From Calditrichota bacterium (GTDB lineage: Bacteria; Calditrichota; Calditrichia; Calditrichales; J004), in contig JAJRVW010000010.1 in NCBI GenBank assembly GCA_024277115.1, positions 1 to 61,108 of the forward strand: a DNA stretch of 61,108 bases. Direction: 5' to 3'. The position numbers and the translations under genes were made by a program. Below, piece after piece: positions 1 to 8,122 of this stretch. The notes below the pieces were generated by a model. That model was given only the letters and a program-made list of their open reading frames with translations, was not told where the DNA came from and searched no databases. The stretch's first letter is position 1. The number at the start of each line of letters is the position of its first letter.

Positions 1-282
1 ACAGCGAAAATGGAAGGCGTATTACCCGAAAAAAAATTTCAGCAGCGCTGCTGAAAAACAAGAACAAGAACAGCCCTTTTTAATGTAAAAAACACATTAA
101 AAAGCGTTAAAAACAGTCAACCTTTTTCAGGACGCTTCACTGTCATGCTGAGGCGTTTTTCCGAAGCATCCCACCCGCGAGAGCGAAGAAGAGACCTGGC
201 AGATCTTTTGACTCCGGAAAGGATGGATTCCATCGCTCCAAACGATGGTGTCCGTCCATTTGAAGCGGCATTAAACCTGATT
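1..282. other. Non-coding left edge with repeat-like remnant
   Basis: No convincing gene lies here. The stretch from about 130 to 250 contains a phrase of the type 'tgtcatgctgagg...cgaagcatcc', which resembles the dispersed intergenic repeats common in FCB-group and related genomes, and a short inverted pair (ccatcg / cgatgg) near 229-250. It sits just downstream of the POR beta-subunit gene. A minus-strand open frame at 143-337 overlaps the end of that gene and has no protein-like features, so it is not called. The repeat assignment is by general resemblance only. Confidence 0.35.
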
Positions 283-1188
283 CTAGTTCTCTGAAAAAAG
301 CTCGCCCATTTCCACTTTCTTCATCAATACTTCCCATTTAGTATCCGTATCTACCTGAATCTGTTTGATTTGCTCTTTGCTTAAATGTTTAAAGCGTCCC
401 TGGTGTTTTAAGTATTCTTCCACCGGAATATTTTTATGGTTGAGACTTATTTTATAGCGGTAACCATCTTCCACTTCATATAATGGGAAAACTTTACTGT
501 TAACGGCCAGGCGTGAAATATGAACGGATTGTTCCGGAGCCGACTTCCATCCTGGTGGGCATGGTGATAAAATTTGGATAAATTTCATGCCGCGTATGGA
601 TTTGGCCTTTTTCATTTTACGGATAAAATCATCCGGGTATGCCACAGATGCAGTTGCCACATACGGAATATGGTGGGCCAGTAAAATATCGATAATGTTT
701 TTCTTTGGCCGCGATTTTGGTGTTTTTGTTGGAGTTGTAGTTGTCCATGCGCCCCAGGGCGTGGCCGAGCTGCGTTGAATACCCGTGTTCATGTAGGCCT
801 CATTATCATAGCAGACATAAATTATATCTTCGTTGCGTTCAGCCGCACCGGAAAGGGCTTGCAGTCCAATATCAAATGTACCGCCGTCGCCCGCCCAGGC
901 CATAACCGTCGTGTCGTTATCACCTTGTCGGCTTAACCCGGCTTTTATACCCGTTGCTGTAATGGCAGCTGTTTCAAAAGCGGTATGAAAAACGGGAACG
1001 CCATTTACAGAACATGGACTTGGCCCGTCGATTATTGCCCAACAACAAGCCGGTATTACAATCATCGTATTTTGACCGAGGGCTTTAAGGGCATAGCGCA
1101 TCGCCATACTTGCACCACAACCCGGGCAGGCAACATGGCCGGATTTCATTAATTCAATTTTGGGTATTTCAAATTTCATCTGACTCAT
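283..1188 (-). CDS. porB: 2-oxoacid (pyruvate):ferredoxin oxidoreductase, beta subunit
   Basis: This is the thiamine-diphosphate-binding subunit of a 2-oxoacid:ferredoxin oxidoreductase, which oxidatively decarboxylates pyruvate or a related acid to the acyl-CoA in the cytoplasm. The 301-residue protein carries the TPP/Mg motif GDGGTFDIG (about 100-108) and cysteines C21, C24, C49 and C210 in the usual places of the beta-subunit [4Fe-4S] ligands (CPGCG at 21-25). Length matches the archaeal-type beta subunit. Its start overlaps the alpha-subunit gene by 20 bases, so it is the last gene of a gamma-GltD-alpha-beta operon. Pyruvate is the likely substrate from overall similarity, but 2-oxoisovalerate or 2-oxoglutarate cannot be excluded from sequence reading alone. 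Confidence 0.9.
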   Translation of the reverse strand: MSQMKFEIPKIELMKSGHVACPGCGASMAMRYALKALGQNTMIVIPACCWAIIDGPSPCSVNGVPVFHTAFETAAITATGIKAGLSRQGDNDTTVMAWAGDGGTFDIGLQALSGAAERNEDIIYVCYDNEAYMNTGIQRSSATPWGAWTTTTPTKTPKSRPKKNIIDILLAHHIPYVATASVAYPDDFIRKMKKAKSIRGMKFIQILSPCPPGWKSAPEQSVHISRLAVNSKVFPLYEVEDGYRYKISLNHKNIPVEEYLKHQGRFKHLSKEQIKQIQVDTDTKWEVLMKKVEMGELFSEN

Positions 1189-2398
1189 AATTTAGCTCCA
1201 TCCAAATTAAATCTTCGCCCTTTTCCGCAGCGATAAGATGATTGATGACTTTTTCTATGGTACTTGGCGTCACATCACGCCCACCAAGCCCCGCAACATA
1301 GCCATTTATAAGCGGCCTGGTTTCCAGGTTATACAACGCCGACTTAAGTTCATTAAAAAAAATACCGCTTTGCCCAAAGGAAATATTACGGTCAATAACA
1401 GCAATTTTTTTTGCCCGGCCTGCACTTTCCTGAACAACTTTTACCGGGAAGGGCCGAAAAACACGCATTTTTAGCAAGCCTACTTTTATGCCTTTATTAC
1501 GAAACGCATCAACTACAATGCGGCTTGTTCCTGTAATTGTTCCCGATGTTACCAAAAGATATTCTGCATCTTCGGTCAAGTATTCCTCCACCAATCCCCC
1601 ATGGTGCCGTTTGATAATTGCATCATATTCATCCGCAATTTTTGGAATTAAATCCAGGGCACCTTCCATTGATTTTTGAATATTATAGCGCAATTCCATG
1701 TAGCGGTCAGGCGTTGCCAATCCACCAAAAGCGCGCGGGTCTTTTATATCCATTTTAAATTTTGGATTATATCCCGGTAGAAACTGATCGACCAAATGTT
1801 GTTTGGGAATGGCAACCGGCTCTGTTGTGTGCGAAAGAAAAAAAGCATCCATATTAACCATGACCGGAAGCATAATTTCCTCTGCAAGGCGATAGGCCTG
1901 CAAAACCATATCCAAAACTTCCTGATTACTTTCGGCATACAACTGCACCCAGCCTGTATCACGCTGGGCAAGGCTGTCACTCTGGTCGGCCCAGATATTC
2001 CATGGCGCACCCAACGCCCGGTTTACATTTACCATCACAACGGGCAAACGGGCGCCTGCCGCCCAATGCAATTCTTCGTGCATCAGCGCCAGGCCCTGGC
2101 TGGACGTTGCCGTAAAAGACCGCGCCCCTGTGGATTCCGAACCGATCACACACGCCATGGCCGAGTGCTCGGATTCTACTTTTATAAATTCCGCGTCTAT
2201 TTCACCCGAAGCGCACATCTCGGATAGTTTTTCCACGATGGACGTTTGCGGTGTTATTGGATAGGCCGATATAACTTTTACACGCGCCAGACCCACCGCG
2301 TAGGAGGCTGCATGTGTCCCCTCTGTTACTTTTACTTCCTCGGTTGTTTCCGGGTTAAAATATTTTTCAAGACCGGCTGTAATTACTCCGTTTTCCAT
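1169..2398 (-). CDS. porA: 2-oxoacid (pyruvate):ferredoxin oxidoreductase, alpha subunit
   Basis: This 409-residue subunit holds the pyrimidine-binding and transketolase C-terminal-like domains of the complex. The YPITPQT motif at about 46-52 and the following ESEHSAMA stretch are characteristic of the family, and a transketolase-C-like domain occupies roughly the last 150 residues. It overlaps the upstream flavoprotein gene by 16 bases and the downstream beta-subunit gene by 20 bases, so the genes are probably translationally coupled. No fused gamma or ferredoxin domain is present; those are separate genes upstream. Assignment to the family is firm; the exact 2-oxoacid is inferred. Confidence 0.9.
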   Translation of the reverse strand: MENGVITAGLEKYFNPETTEEVKVTEGTHAASYAVGLARVKVISAYPITPQTSIVEKLSEMCASGEIDAEFIKVESEHSAMACVIGSESTGARSFTATSSQGLALMHEELHWAAGARLPVVMVNVNRALGAPWNIWADQSDSLAQRDTGWVQLYAESNQEVLDMVLQAYRLAEEIMLPVMVNMDAFFLSHTTEPVAIPKQHLVDQFLPGYNPKFKMDIKDPRAFGGLATPDRYMELRYNIQKSMEGALDLIPKIADEYDAIIKRHHGGLVEEYLTEDAEYLLVTSGTITGTSRIVVDAFRNKGIKVGLLKMRVFRPFPVKVVQESAGRAKKIAVIDRNISFGQSGIFFNELKSALYNLETRPLINGYVAGLGGRDVTPSTIEKVINHLIAAEKGEDLIWMELNYESDEI

Positions 2399-4071
2399 TT
2401 TATCTCCTCTTCAAAAGCCATGGCATCGCGCGGGCATTCGTACACACAAATTCCGCACCCTTTGCAATAATCATAATTAATGGTGTAGGGAGCGCCATTA
2501 TCTGAATGTGTGATGGCCACATCCGGGCAAAATACCAGGCAGGTATCACAGGTTGTGCAATAGCCACAACTAAAACAACGCTCGGCCTCATTTTTAGCTT
2601 GATCTTTATCCAAGCCCAGGTTTACCTCAGAAAAATTATTAGTTAATTTTGTTTGATCACTTCGAGCCTCAGCCGGGCGTTCTTCTTTATGAAAATAATC
2701 GAGATTGATCTTATCAAATCCAACCACATTATTATTATTTATAAAATGATAGGATTTATCATTTAAAAATGCATCGATAGTAAAAGCGCTGTTTTTTCCG
2801 GTTGCAATGGCATCAACCACTGTCCCAATCGGGCCATTAGCCGAATCACCACATGCGAAGACACCCCTGTTGTTGGTCATCTGAAATGAATCCACATCAA
2901 CACGTCCCCATTGTGCGTTTATCGAATCAGGAAGAAAATCCAGCGCCGGAATTTCACCAATAGCCAGCATCACCTGGTCGGCTTCAATCTCAAACTCCGA
3001 TCCTTGTACTTCGACCGACCTCCTGCGTCCATCATCATCCGGTTCACCAAGTTCCATGCGGATCAAGCGAATTTTCCTCACCCTGGAATCACCAATAAAT
3101 TCCACAGGGTTAGTCAAATAATTTATTTTGACTCCTTCAGCTTCAGCTTCTTCAATTTCTTCCGGTACCGCGGGCATTTCTTTGTGTGAACGGCGATAAA
3201 CGATGGTCACATCAGCGCCCAGCCTTACTGCGCTTCGGGCACAGTCGATGGCCGTATTTCCACCGCCAACAACCACAACTTTCCGTTTTATTTCTTTTTT
3301 ATCATCAAGATTAAATTCGCGTAAAAACTGTAGTCCAGGGGCAATTCCTTTTTTTTCTTCACCCGGTATGTTTAGCGGCCTGCTTTTTATGGCGCCCGTT
3401 GCAATTAAAACGGCATCATAGCTCATTTGCAGGTTTTGCCAGGAAATATCTTTACCGACGGTACATTTTGTTTTAATTTTTACCCCAAGGGTTTGAATGT
3501 CTTTTATCTCTTTTTTTAAGACTTCACGGGGCAAACGGTATTTCGGGATGCCCATTTGTAACATTCCGCCCGGCTGGGCAAGGGATTCATAAATTGTAAC
3601 GGCATGCCCCTTTCGCGCCAACTGATACGCAGCAGAGAGTCCCGCCGGACCAGAGCCAATAATGGCAATTTTCATCTCTGTTTTTTCAACATGAAAATGT
3701 TTGGGATAGCCATTGGCCATATTCTGGTCTGCCACGAAACGCTCCATATTATTTATAGCAATCGGACTATCCAGGTCTTTTCGGTTGCAGGCGCCTTCGC
3801 ACGGATGATAACACACACGGCCACAGACACCGGGCAAGGGGTTGTCTTCCAGAATAATATGCCAGGCTTCTTCAAATTTACCGGCTTTTACTTTATCAAA
3901 ATAATCCGGGATTTTTTCACCCGTGGGGCAACCCTTTATACAAGGCGCGGTTTTATTTTGATAATAGGGACGCATATAGCGCCAACTGCCGGTTTTATTC
4001 TTGCTCATATCCGTGATAGACATTGCTGAAACCGGCATTCCCTCTTTAAAATCGAGTGCATTTTTTTTCAT
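2383..4071 (-). CDS. GltD-like NAD(P)H flavoprotein fused to ferredoxin domains, POR operon
   Basis: A 562-residue protein related to the small subunit of glutamate synthase (GltD). It has an N-terminal Cys-rich domain (C44, C48, C83, C87, C91, C95), an FAD-binding GSGPAG at about 139-144 and an NAD(P)H-binding GGGN at about 269-272. The C-terminus is a ferredoxin-like region with Cys clusters at about 499-516 and 536-546 (CKGCGIC). It lies between the gamma and alpha subunit genes with overlaps on both sides (4 and 16 bases), where the short delta ferredoxin subunit would normally be. The inferred role is to pass electrons between the oxidoreductase and NAD(P)(H). Possible alternatives are an electron-bifurcating partner or an independent NADPH:ferredoxin oxidoreductase. 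Confidence 0.85.
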   Translation of the reverse strand: MKKNALDFKEGMPVSAMSITDMSKNKTGSWRYMRPYYQNKTAPCIKGCPTGEKIPDYFDKVKAGKFEEAWHIILEDNPLPGVCGRVCYHPCEGACNRKDLDSPIAINNMERFVADQNMANGYPKHFHVEKTEMKIAIIGSGPAGLSAAYQLARKGHAVTIYESLAQPGGMLQMGIPKYRLPREVLKKEIKDIQTLGVKIKTKCTVGKDISWQNLQMSYDAVLIATGAIKSRPLNIPGEEKKGIAPGLQFLREFNLDDKKEIKRKVVVVGGGNTAIDCARSAVRLGADVTIVYRRSHKEMPAVPEEIEEAEAEGVKINYLTNPVEFIGDSRVRKIRLIRMELGEPDDDGRRRSVEVQGSEFEIEADQVMLAIGEIPALDFLPDSINAQWGRVDVDSFQMTNNRGVFACGDSANGPIGTVVDAIATGKNSAFTIDAFLNDKSYHFINNNNVVGFDKINLDYFHKEERPAEARSDQTKLTNNFSEVNLGLDKDQAKNEAERCFSCGYCTTCDTCLVFCPDVAITHSDNGAPYTINYDYCKGCGICVYECPRDAMAFEEEIKWKTE

Positions 4072-4646
4072 GATTGCTCCATCATCAAAGCGACAGGATC
4101 GGTTTTTAATTTTTCATAAGCTTCGTGCGTTGCCCGCACATTGGCCTCTTTTTTTATTGGGACCGCATCATGGATAGCAGCTTCAATTGCCGTGACCCCA
4201 AGGATTCCTGTAAATTTTGAAAAAGCCCCAAGAATCGCCGTATTAACAATGGGCGTTGAGCGTGAACCCAATCCGTTCGCAATTGCGATGGAGTTGGCAT
4301 CAATAGTCCTTACTTCATATTTATCGGGCAGGTTAAATGATTCGGGCGCAAGTGTGCTGTTTATGAGGATTTTTCCGCCCGGTTTTAGACCAACAGTTAC
4401 ATCGATGGTTTGTAACAGGCTGGCATCAAGAATAATCAGATGATCCGGTTCATAGATTTGGGTTCGGAGATGAATGGGTTTGTCATCAATACGTGTAAAA
4501 GCCATAACCGGGGCGCCACGGCGTTCTACACCAAAAGCGGGAAAAGACTGGGCAAATTTACCTTCTCGAAACAGGGCGTTTGCTAAAATCTTGCATGCAA
4601 TCACGGCGCCCTGTCCACCGCGTCCATGCATTCTAATTTCGATCAT
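4068..4646 (-). CDS. porG: 2-oxoacid (pyruvate):ferredoxin oxidoreductase, gamma subunit
   Basis: The 192-residue gamma subunit, first gene of the operon. The GRGGQG motif at residues 8-13 is the hallmark of the family and fixes the start at MIEIRMHGRGGQG. The length is normal for a stand-alone gamma domain. In the complex this subunit contributes to CoA binding and packs against alpha and beta. The stop overlaps the start of the GltD-like gene by 4 bases (ATGA arrangement), consistent with coupled translation. A promoter should lie in the 380-base spacer upstream, but no clear one was picked out. Confidence 0.9.
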   Translation of the reverse strand: MIEIRMHGRGGQGAVIACKILANALFREGKFAQSFPAFGVERRGAPVMAFTRIDDKPIHLRTQIYEPDHLIILDASLLQTIDVTVGLKPGGKILINSTLAPESFNLPDKYEVRTIDANSIAIANGLGSRSTPIVNTAILGAFSKFTGILGVTAIEAAIHDAVPIKKEANVRATHEAYEKLKTDPVALMMEQS

Positions 4647-5026
4647 ATTTCTACCTCATTTAAGAATCCATTATTAAGAAATATTTCACAAGAAAGGTTT
4701 TATCCACAATTTCAGGAAAAGAAACCAGTACAAATATACAAAATTAAATCAGCGATAACAAAAAGATAAATGCTTTTTAACCCGCTTTATTCATAAACCA
4801 ATCAAAGAAATCGTCACCCAGAACTTGTTTCAGGTTCCTTTATGGCAGGATTCCGAATGACAGCATAGTTAAGTTATTCTTGCAGTGGACCATTTTTAGA
4901 ACATTTAGGAAGAGGAGGAGATTTAAAATAAAATCCCCGATTTAAATCATCGAGGATTTTCACGAACAGAATTTACATAACCAAGAAGCCGGCTTCATTA
5001 CCAACATAACTTCAGCCAGGTTTATA
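4647..5026. other. 380-base spacer with repeat remnant
   Basis: No gene is visible. It separates the aldo/keto reductase gene from the POR operon, and must hold the POR promoter. Bases about 4815-4868 (gaacttgtttcaggttcc ... gattccgaatgacagc) resemble the 'aggattccgaatgaca' type of dispersed intergenic repeat, a counterpart to the phrase near base 150. A perfect DnaA-box match (ttatccaca) occurs at 4700-4708, but it stands alone. A weak hairpin near 4930-4960 could end the reductase transcript. Confidence 0.4.
4930..4960 (-). terminator. Weak hairpin after aldo/keto reductase gene
   Basis: An imperfect inverted repeat pairs aaaatcc-ccgat with atcga-ggatttt around a short AT loop. It lies about 70 bases downstream of the reductase stop on the minus strand. 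The exit side is A/T-rich but lacks a long uninterrupted U-run, so termination is only possible, not strongly supported. Confidence 0.35.
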
Positions 5027-5998
5027 TTAATCAAGATCATATACAAATGATTTTATTTCCCCTTCAGGAATTGGGCCATAATCCGAACTGGCACTGTTAT
5101 CCTGAACTTGTGAAGGTGTTTTTGCGCCAGGGATTGTTGTTTGGCAGGCCGGGTGGGAAATACAAAAACGCAAACTTACCTGGGCTTTGCTTTGATCTTT
5201 ATAGCGGGCAAAAAGAGGCTCATATTTTTCAAGTTCTTTAAGATAGGTTTCAAGCTTCTCTGCAGAAAGGTTCATTCTGCGGTGGTCATCCTCACCAAAA
5301 GTAGAACGGGTATTAAACTTCCCGGTCAACAATCCAAATAAAAGCGGGATGCGTACGATTACTCCAACACCATATTTGATTGCCTTCGGGAAAAGTGTTT
5401 CTTCTGCCTGTCTTTCCAAAAGATTGTAGCTTACCTGGATACAATCCAAAATGTCGTTGTGTAAATCCAGTAGGTGCGCCTGTTCGTTTTCTTTAAAGGA
5501 TTGAATGCTCAGACCTGCATGTTTAATTTTTCCCGATTTTTTTAATTCCTCCAGGGCCAGCCAAGGCTCGTCCTGTTCCAGTTTTGCCAAATCCGGACTA
5601 TGAAGTTGTAATATATCCAGGGCATCTACATTCAATCGTTTCAAGCTTTTTTCCACTGCAAAAATGAGATACTCTTTTGTATAGGTTTGTTTTATGGAAC
5701 CATAACCTTCGTCATCATCATCCGTAGCGTTGTAAAAATCGTTGCCCGCTTTTGTGGCAATTACAATATTTTTTTTACCCCGCTCTTTTATAACTTTTGC
5801 TATTAAATCTTCCGAATGGCCAAAACCATATACATCTGCCGTATCAATTAAAGTAACGCCCCGATCGATCGCTTCGTTTAAGGCATTTATTGAAACCGCG
5901 TCATCCGTCTCACCCCAATTCATTCCGCCAATAGCCCAGGCGCCAAAACCAACCGTTGATACTTCCGGGCCACGTTGCCCAAGTTGTTGATATTTCAT
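5027..5998 (-). CDS. Aldo/keto reductase
   Basis: A 323-residue NADPH-dependent aldo/keto reductase of the YghZ/Tas-like bacterial type. The catalytic tetrad is visible as D52, Y57, K83 and H133 (DTADVYGFG at 52-60, TKAG near 82-85, QLHSPD at 131-136). The protein has a normal (alpha/beta)8-barrel length and no signal peptide, so it acts in the cytoplasm, reducing aldehydes or ketones. The physiological substrate cannot be told from the sequence. It is transcribed alone, with spacers on both sides. Confidence 0.88.
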   Translation of the reverse strand: MKYQQLGQRGPEVSTVGFGAWAIGGMNWGETDDAVSINALNEAIDRGVTLIDTADVYGFGHSEDLIAKVIKERGKKNIVIATKAGNDFYNATDDDDEGYGSIKQTYTKEYLIFAVEKSLKRLNVDALDILQLHSPDLAKLEQDEPWLALEELKKSGKIKHAGLSIQSFKENEQAHLLDLHNDILDCIQVSYNLLERQAEETLFPKAIKYGVGVIVRIPLLFGLLTGKFNTRSTFGEDDHRRMNLSAEKLETYLKELEKYEPLFARYKDQSKAQVSLRFCISHPACQTTIPGAKTPSQVQDNSASSDYGPIPEGEIKSFVYDLD

Positions 5999-6126
5999 TT
6001 TTAGACCTCTTGTTAATTTTATGGAAATTTAACATACGGTTTAATCGCTATCAAAGATAAAATTTTCCTTGATTGGTTTTAAGTTAAATAAATTGTTCAC
6101 CATAAAAGAGGTTTTTTCCGATAATT

Positions 6127-6924
6127 CTATTTATCTGTTATAATAGTTTTAGAAACGACCTTATGAAAAATTTGAATTATGTCTGGCGATATAGAACAAA
6201 GTTTGGACTTTTTCGCTGACAGCTTTCCACCTCTCAAAATTTCATAGCCGGATAAATCCCCGGGAAGTTTTTTCGGAATACCGTCCAAAATTATCGAGGA
6301 AATAGATAAAGCCGTTAAATATGAACCGAGAACTGATGGATGCGACTTATCTCCTTTATAGAGTTCTATACTTTTATCTTCTCTCAACTCAGCCCAAACC
6401 AATCCAACCGGGGCAAGTTTACATCCCAACTCTTTGGCCATCGAACTATATGCAGCGGTTATGTATTTTTGATTATCTTGTTGGTTTTTTCGCGCCCAGG
6501 TCATGAACAATACGGTTTCACCATTGTTTTTTTTAATTTCATGGTCAAACTTTCTAACATATTTATAGAATTGTTCCAGGCTTTTAGGATTCGTTAAGTC
6601 TTTTGTTCCTAGCATGCTCTGCCCTTGCAATACAACGTAATTCCACTTTCCCGTTCTAATTTCCTTTAAAGCTAAACCAACATCCCAGTGTTTTTTTATG
6701 GTGGCGCCACCGCCTCCAATAAATTTTACGTTGACCTTACTTTCCGGTAAATTGTGAGCAATCAAAGCCTTCAACATTTGAGGCATACTGTTGTAATACG
6801 TGTAGCTGTTCCCAATAAATAAAACACGATATGTTGCCTCTTGCGTTTTATTAAACCCCTGAACTGTGGCAAAAAAAAATAAAAGAATCAGGGTTAAGTG
6901 AAATCTTAGACGGGTAAATCTCAA
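6127..6924 (-). CDS. Secreted SGNH/GDSL-type hydrolase
   Basis: A 265-residue exported protein. Residues 1-23 form a basic, then strongly hydrophobic signal peptide. The SGNH nucleophile block is FIGNSYTYYNSMP with Ser40, a QGQS block occurs in the middle, and the catalytic Asp/His pair is seen as GDKSHPS followed by LGSYL near the C-terminus. This pattern fits the DUF4886-like branch of SGNH hydrolases, typically esterases acting on carbohydrate or lipid esters in the periplasm. The actual substrate is unknown. A small ExbB-like membrane gene lies 15 bases upstream and could be co-transcribed. Confidence 0.75.
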   Translation of the reverse strand: MRFTRLRFHLTLILLFFFATVQGFNKTQEATYRVLFIGNSYTYYNSMPQMLKALIAHNLPESKVNVKFIGGGGATIKKHWDVGLALKEIRTGKWNYVVLQGQSMLGTKDLTNPKSLEQFYKYVRKFDHEIKKNNGETVLFMTWARKNQQDNQKYITAAYSSMAKELGCKLAPVGLVWAELREDKSIELYKGDKSHPSVLGSYLTALSISSIILDGIPKKLPGDLSGYEILRGGKLSAKKSKLCSISPDIIQIFHKVVSKTIITDK

Positions 6925-6939
6925 AAATATAATCTCCGG

Positions 6940-7296
6940 TTAGTTTTGAAGGCTTTGCTGTTTAATTCTTAAAATGAACCAAAAAATTAATGAAACAATA
7001 AAAACGGCAAAACCAAACAATAAGGCCAGCAAAGAAGTTGCATAACCGGCGGCAAACTGCTCGGTCGTAAATTGCCCAAAAAGTTGTAAACCAAGATATA
7101 GTCCTGAGAAATGTGAAAACACACCAACTGCCAAGGCGAGGACAGCAAGAACCATTATACGGTTTATATCGATAAATTTGTCTGATTTATTGCCAAACAG
7201 AGTAAGCATATATTTTATTATTAAAACCACATTGGCTACGGCAATAAATATTAGAGGCCATCCATACGTTCCTAATTGACTGATAAAGTTAAGCAT
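6940..7296 (-). CDS. Small membrane protein resembling MotA/TolQ/ExbB N-terminus
   Basis: A 118-residue protein with three predicted membrane segments (about 12-34, 47-68 and 85-110). The opening 'YGWPLIFIAVANVVLIIKY' stretch and the later Ala/Leu-rich helix pair resemble MotA/TolQ/ExbB proton-channel proteins, but the protein is about half the usual length and no ExbD/TolR gene is next to it. It lies directly upstream of the SGNH hydrolase gene on the same strand. The resemblance may only reflect membrane-helix composition, so function is left open. Confidence 0.5.
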   Translation of the reverse strand: MLNFISQLGTYGWPLIFIAVANVVLIIKYMLTLFGNKSDKFIDINRIMVLAVLALAVGVFSHFSGLYLGLQLFGQFTTEQFAAGYATSLLALLFGFAVFIVSLIFWFILRIKQQSLQN

Positions 7297-7417
7297 ATTT
7301 TTCCTTTTCTTTAAATGTGAAGTCTTTGATCCCCAAAACAGGGACGTAATATTTGTTGGAAAAATATAAAAAAGGAAACGGGACTAAATAAATTTACTGT
7401 TTCAAATGCTCAAACAA

Positions 7418-8122
7418 CTAGCATAGCGCAAGCATTTCTTTTATAGTCTTGATCCGATTTCGGCTCACCGGCAATTCGTCGCCCGTTTTAAGAACAAGGC
7501 TATATTTACTGCCACCATGCGTACGGATTTTTTCTACAAAGTAAAAATTAACAATATATGATTTATGAACACGGACAAAATTTGAGGGTAATAAAATATC
7601 AACTTTTTCGAGGTTTTGATGATGAAGTTCTTTCCGCCCGTTTGATAAGAAAATCTCTGAATAAACACCCGCGCCTCTTAAATGGATAATTTGGCTAATC
7701 TCAAGAAGTTTGATTTCTCCTTCGCGTTTAATCGATAGAAATTTTGAGGTAAAATTATGTTTCGCGTCAAACCGGTTTATTTTTTCAAATGCCCGGGCCA
7801 GGCGCTCTTTATCAAATGGTTTTTCGATAAAATCAAGCACCGGATAATCAAATGCCCGGACGGCCCGTTCACTAAAGGCCGAGATTATAACCGTGTAAAA
7901 ACTACCGCTCTGGGTATCATCTAAAATTTGATAACCGTCCTGCCCTTTTAAGTTTAAATCTAAAAAAAGCAGGTCTATTGAATGTACCACTAAATATGAT
8001 TTGCTCTCTTCAACGGACACACATTTTTTAATAGAGGTTATCCGGTCGCCCAGTATTTCCCGTGTTAGGCGTTCGATACGCTGGGCAATAACCGGCTCGT
8101 CTTCGGCAATAAGTATTTTCAT
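7418..8122 (-). CDS. LytTR-family response regulator
   Basis: A 234-residue response regulator of the LytR/AlgR type. The receiver domain (1-~120) has acidic residues EDE near the N-terminus, the phosphoacceptor Asp in LFLDLNL near residue 55, and a conserved Lys in IEKPFD near 102. A LytTR DNA-binding domain occupies about 135-232, with motifs such as LRGAGVYSEI and FVRVHKSYIVN. It overlaps the kinase gene by 4 bases (ATGA), so the two form a LytS/LytR-type operon. The partner kinase is interrupted by a stop codon, so whether this regulator is still phosphorylated by it is uncertain. Confidence 0.88.
   Translation of the reverse strand: MKILIAEDEPVIAQRIERLTREILGDRITSIKKCVSVEESKSYLVVHSIDLLFLDLNLKGQDGYQILDDTQSGSFYTVIISAFSERAVRAFDYPVLDFIEKPFDKERLARAFEKINRFDAKHNFTSKFLSIKREGEIKLLEISQIIHLRGAGVYSEIFLSNGRKELHHQNLEKVDILLPSNFVRVHKSYIVNFYFVEKIRTHGGSKYSLVLKTGDELPVSRNRIKTIKEMLALC

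Noticed and set aside
143-337. Short minus-strand reading frame at the left edge
   Set aside because: It overlaps the end of porB, has no ribosome-binding site or protein-like composition and covers a repeat-like phrase.
4700-4708. Perfect DnaA box ttatccaca far from the origin
   Set aside because: A single 9-mer in AT-rich DNA is expected by chance. No cluster or unwinding element accompanies it.
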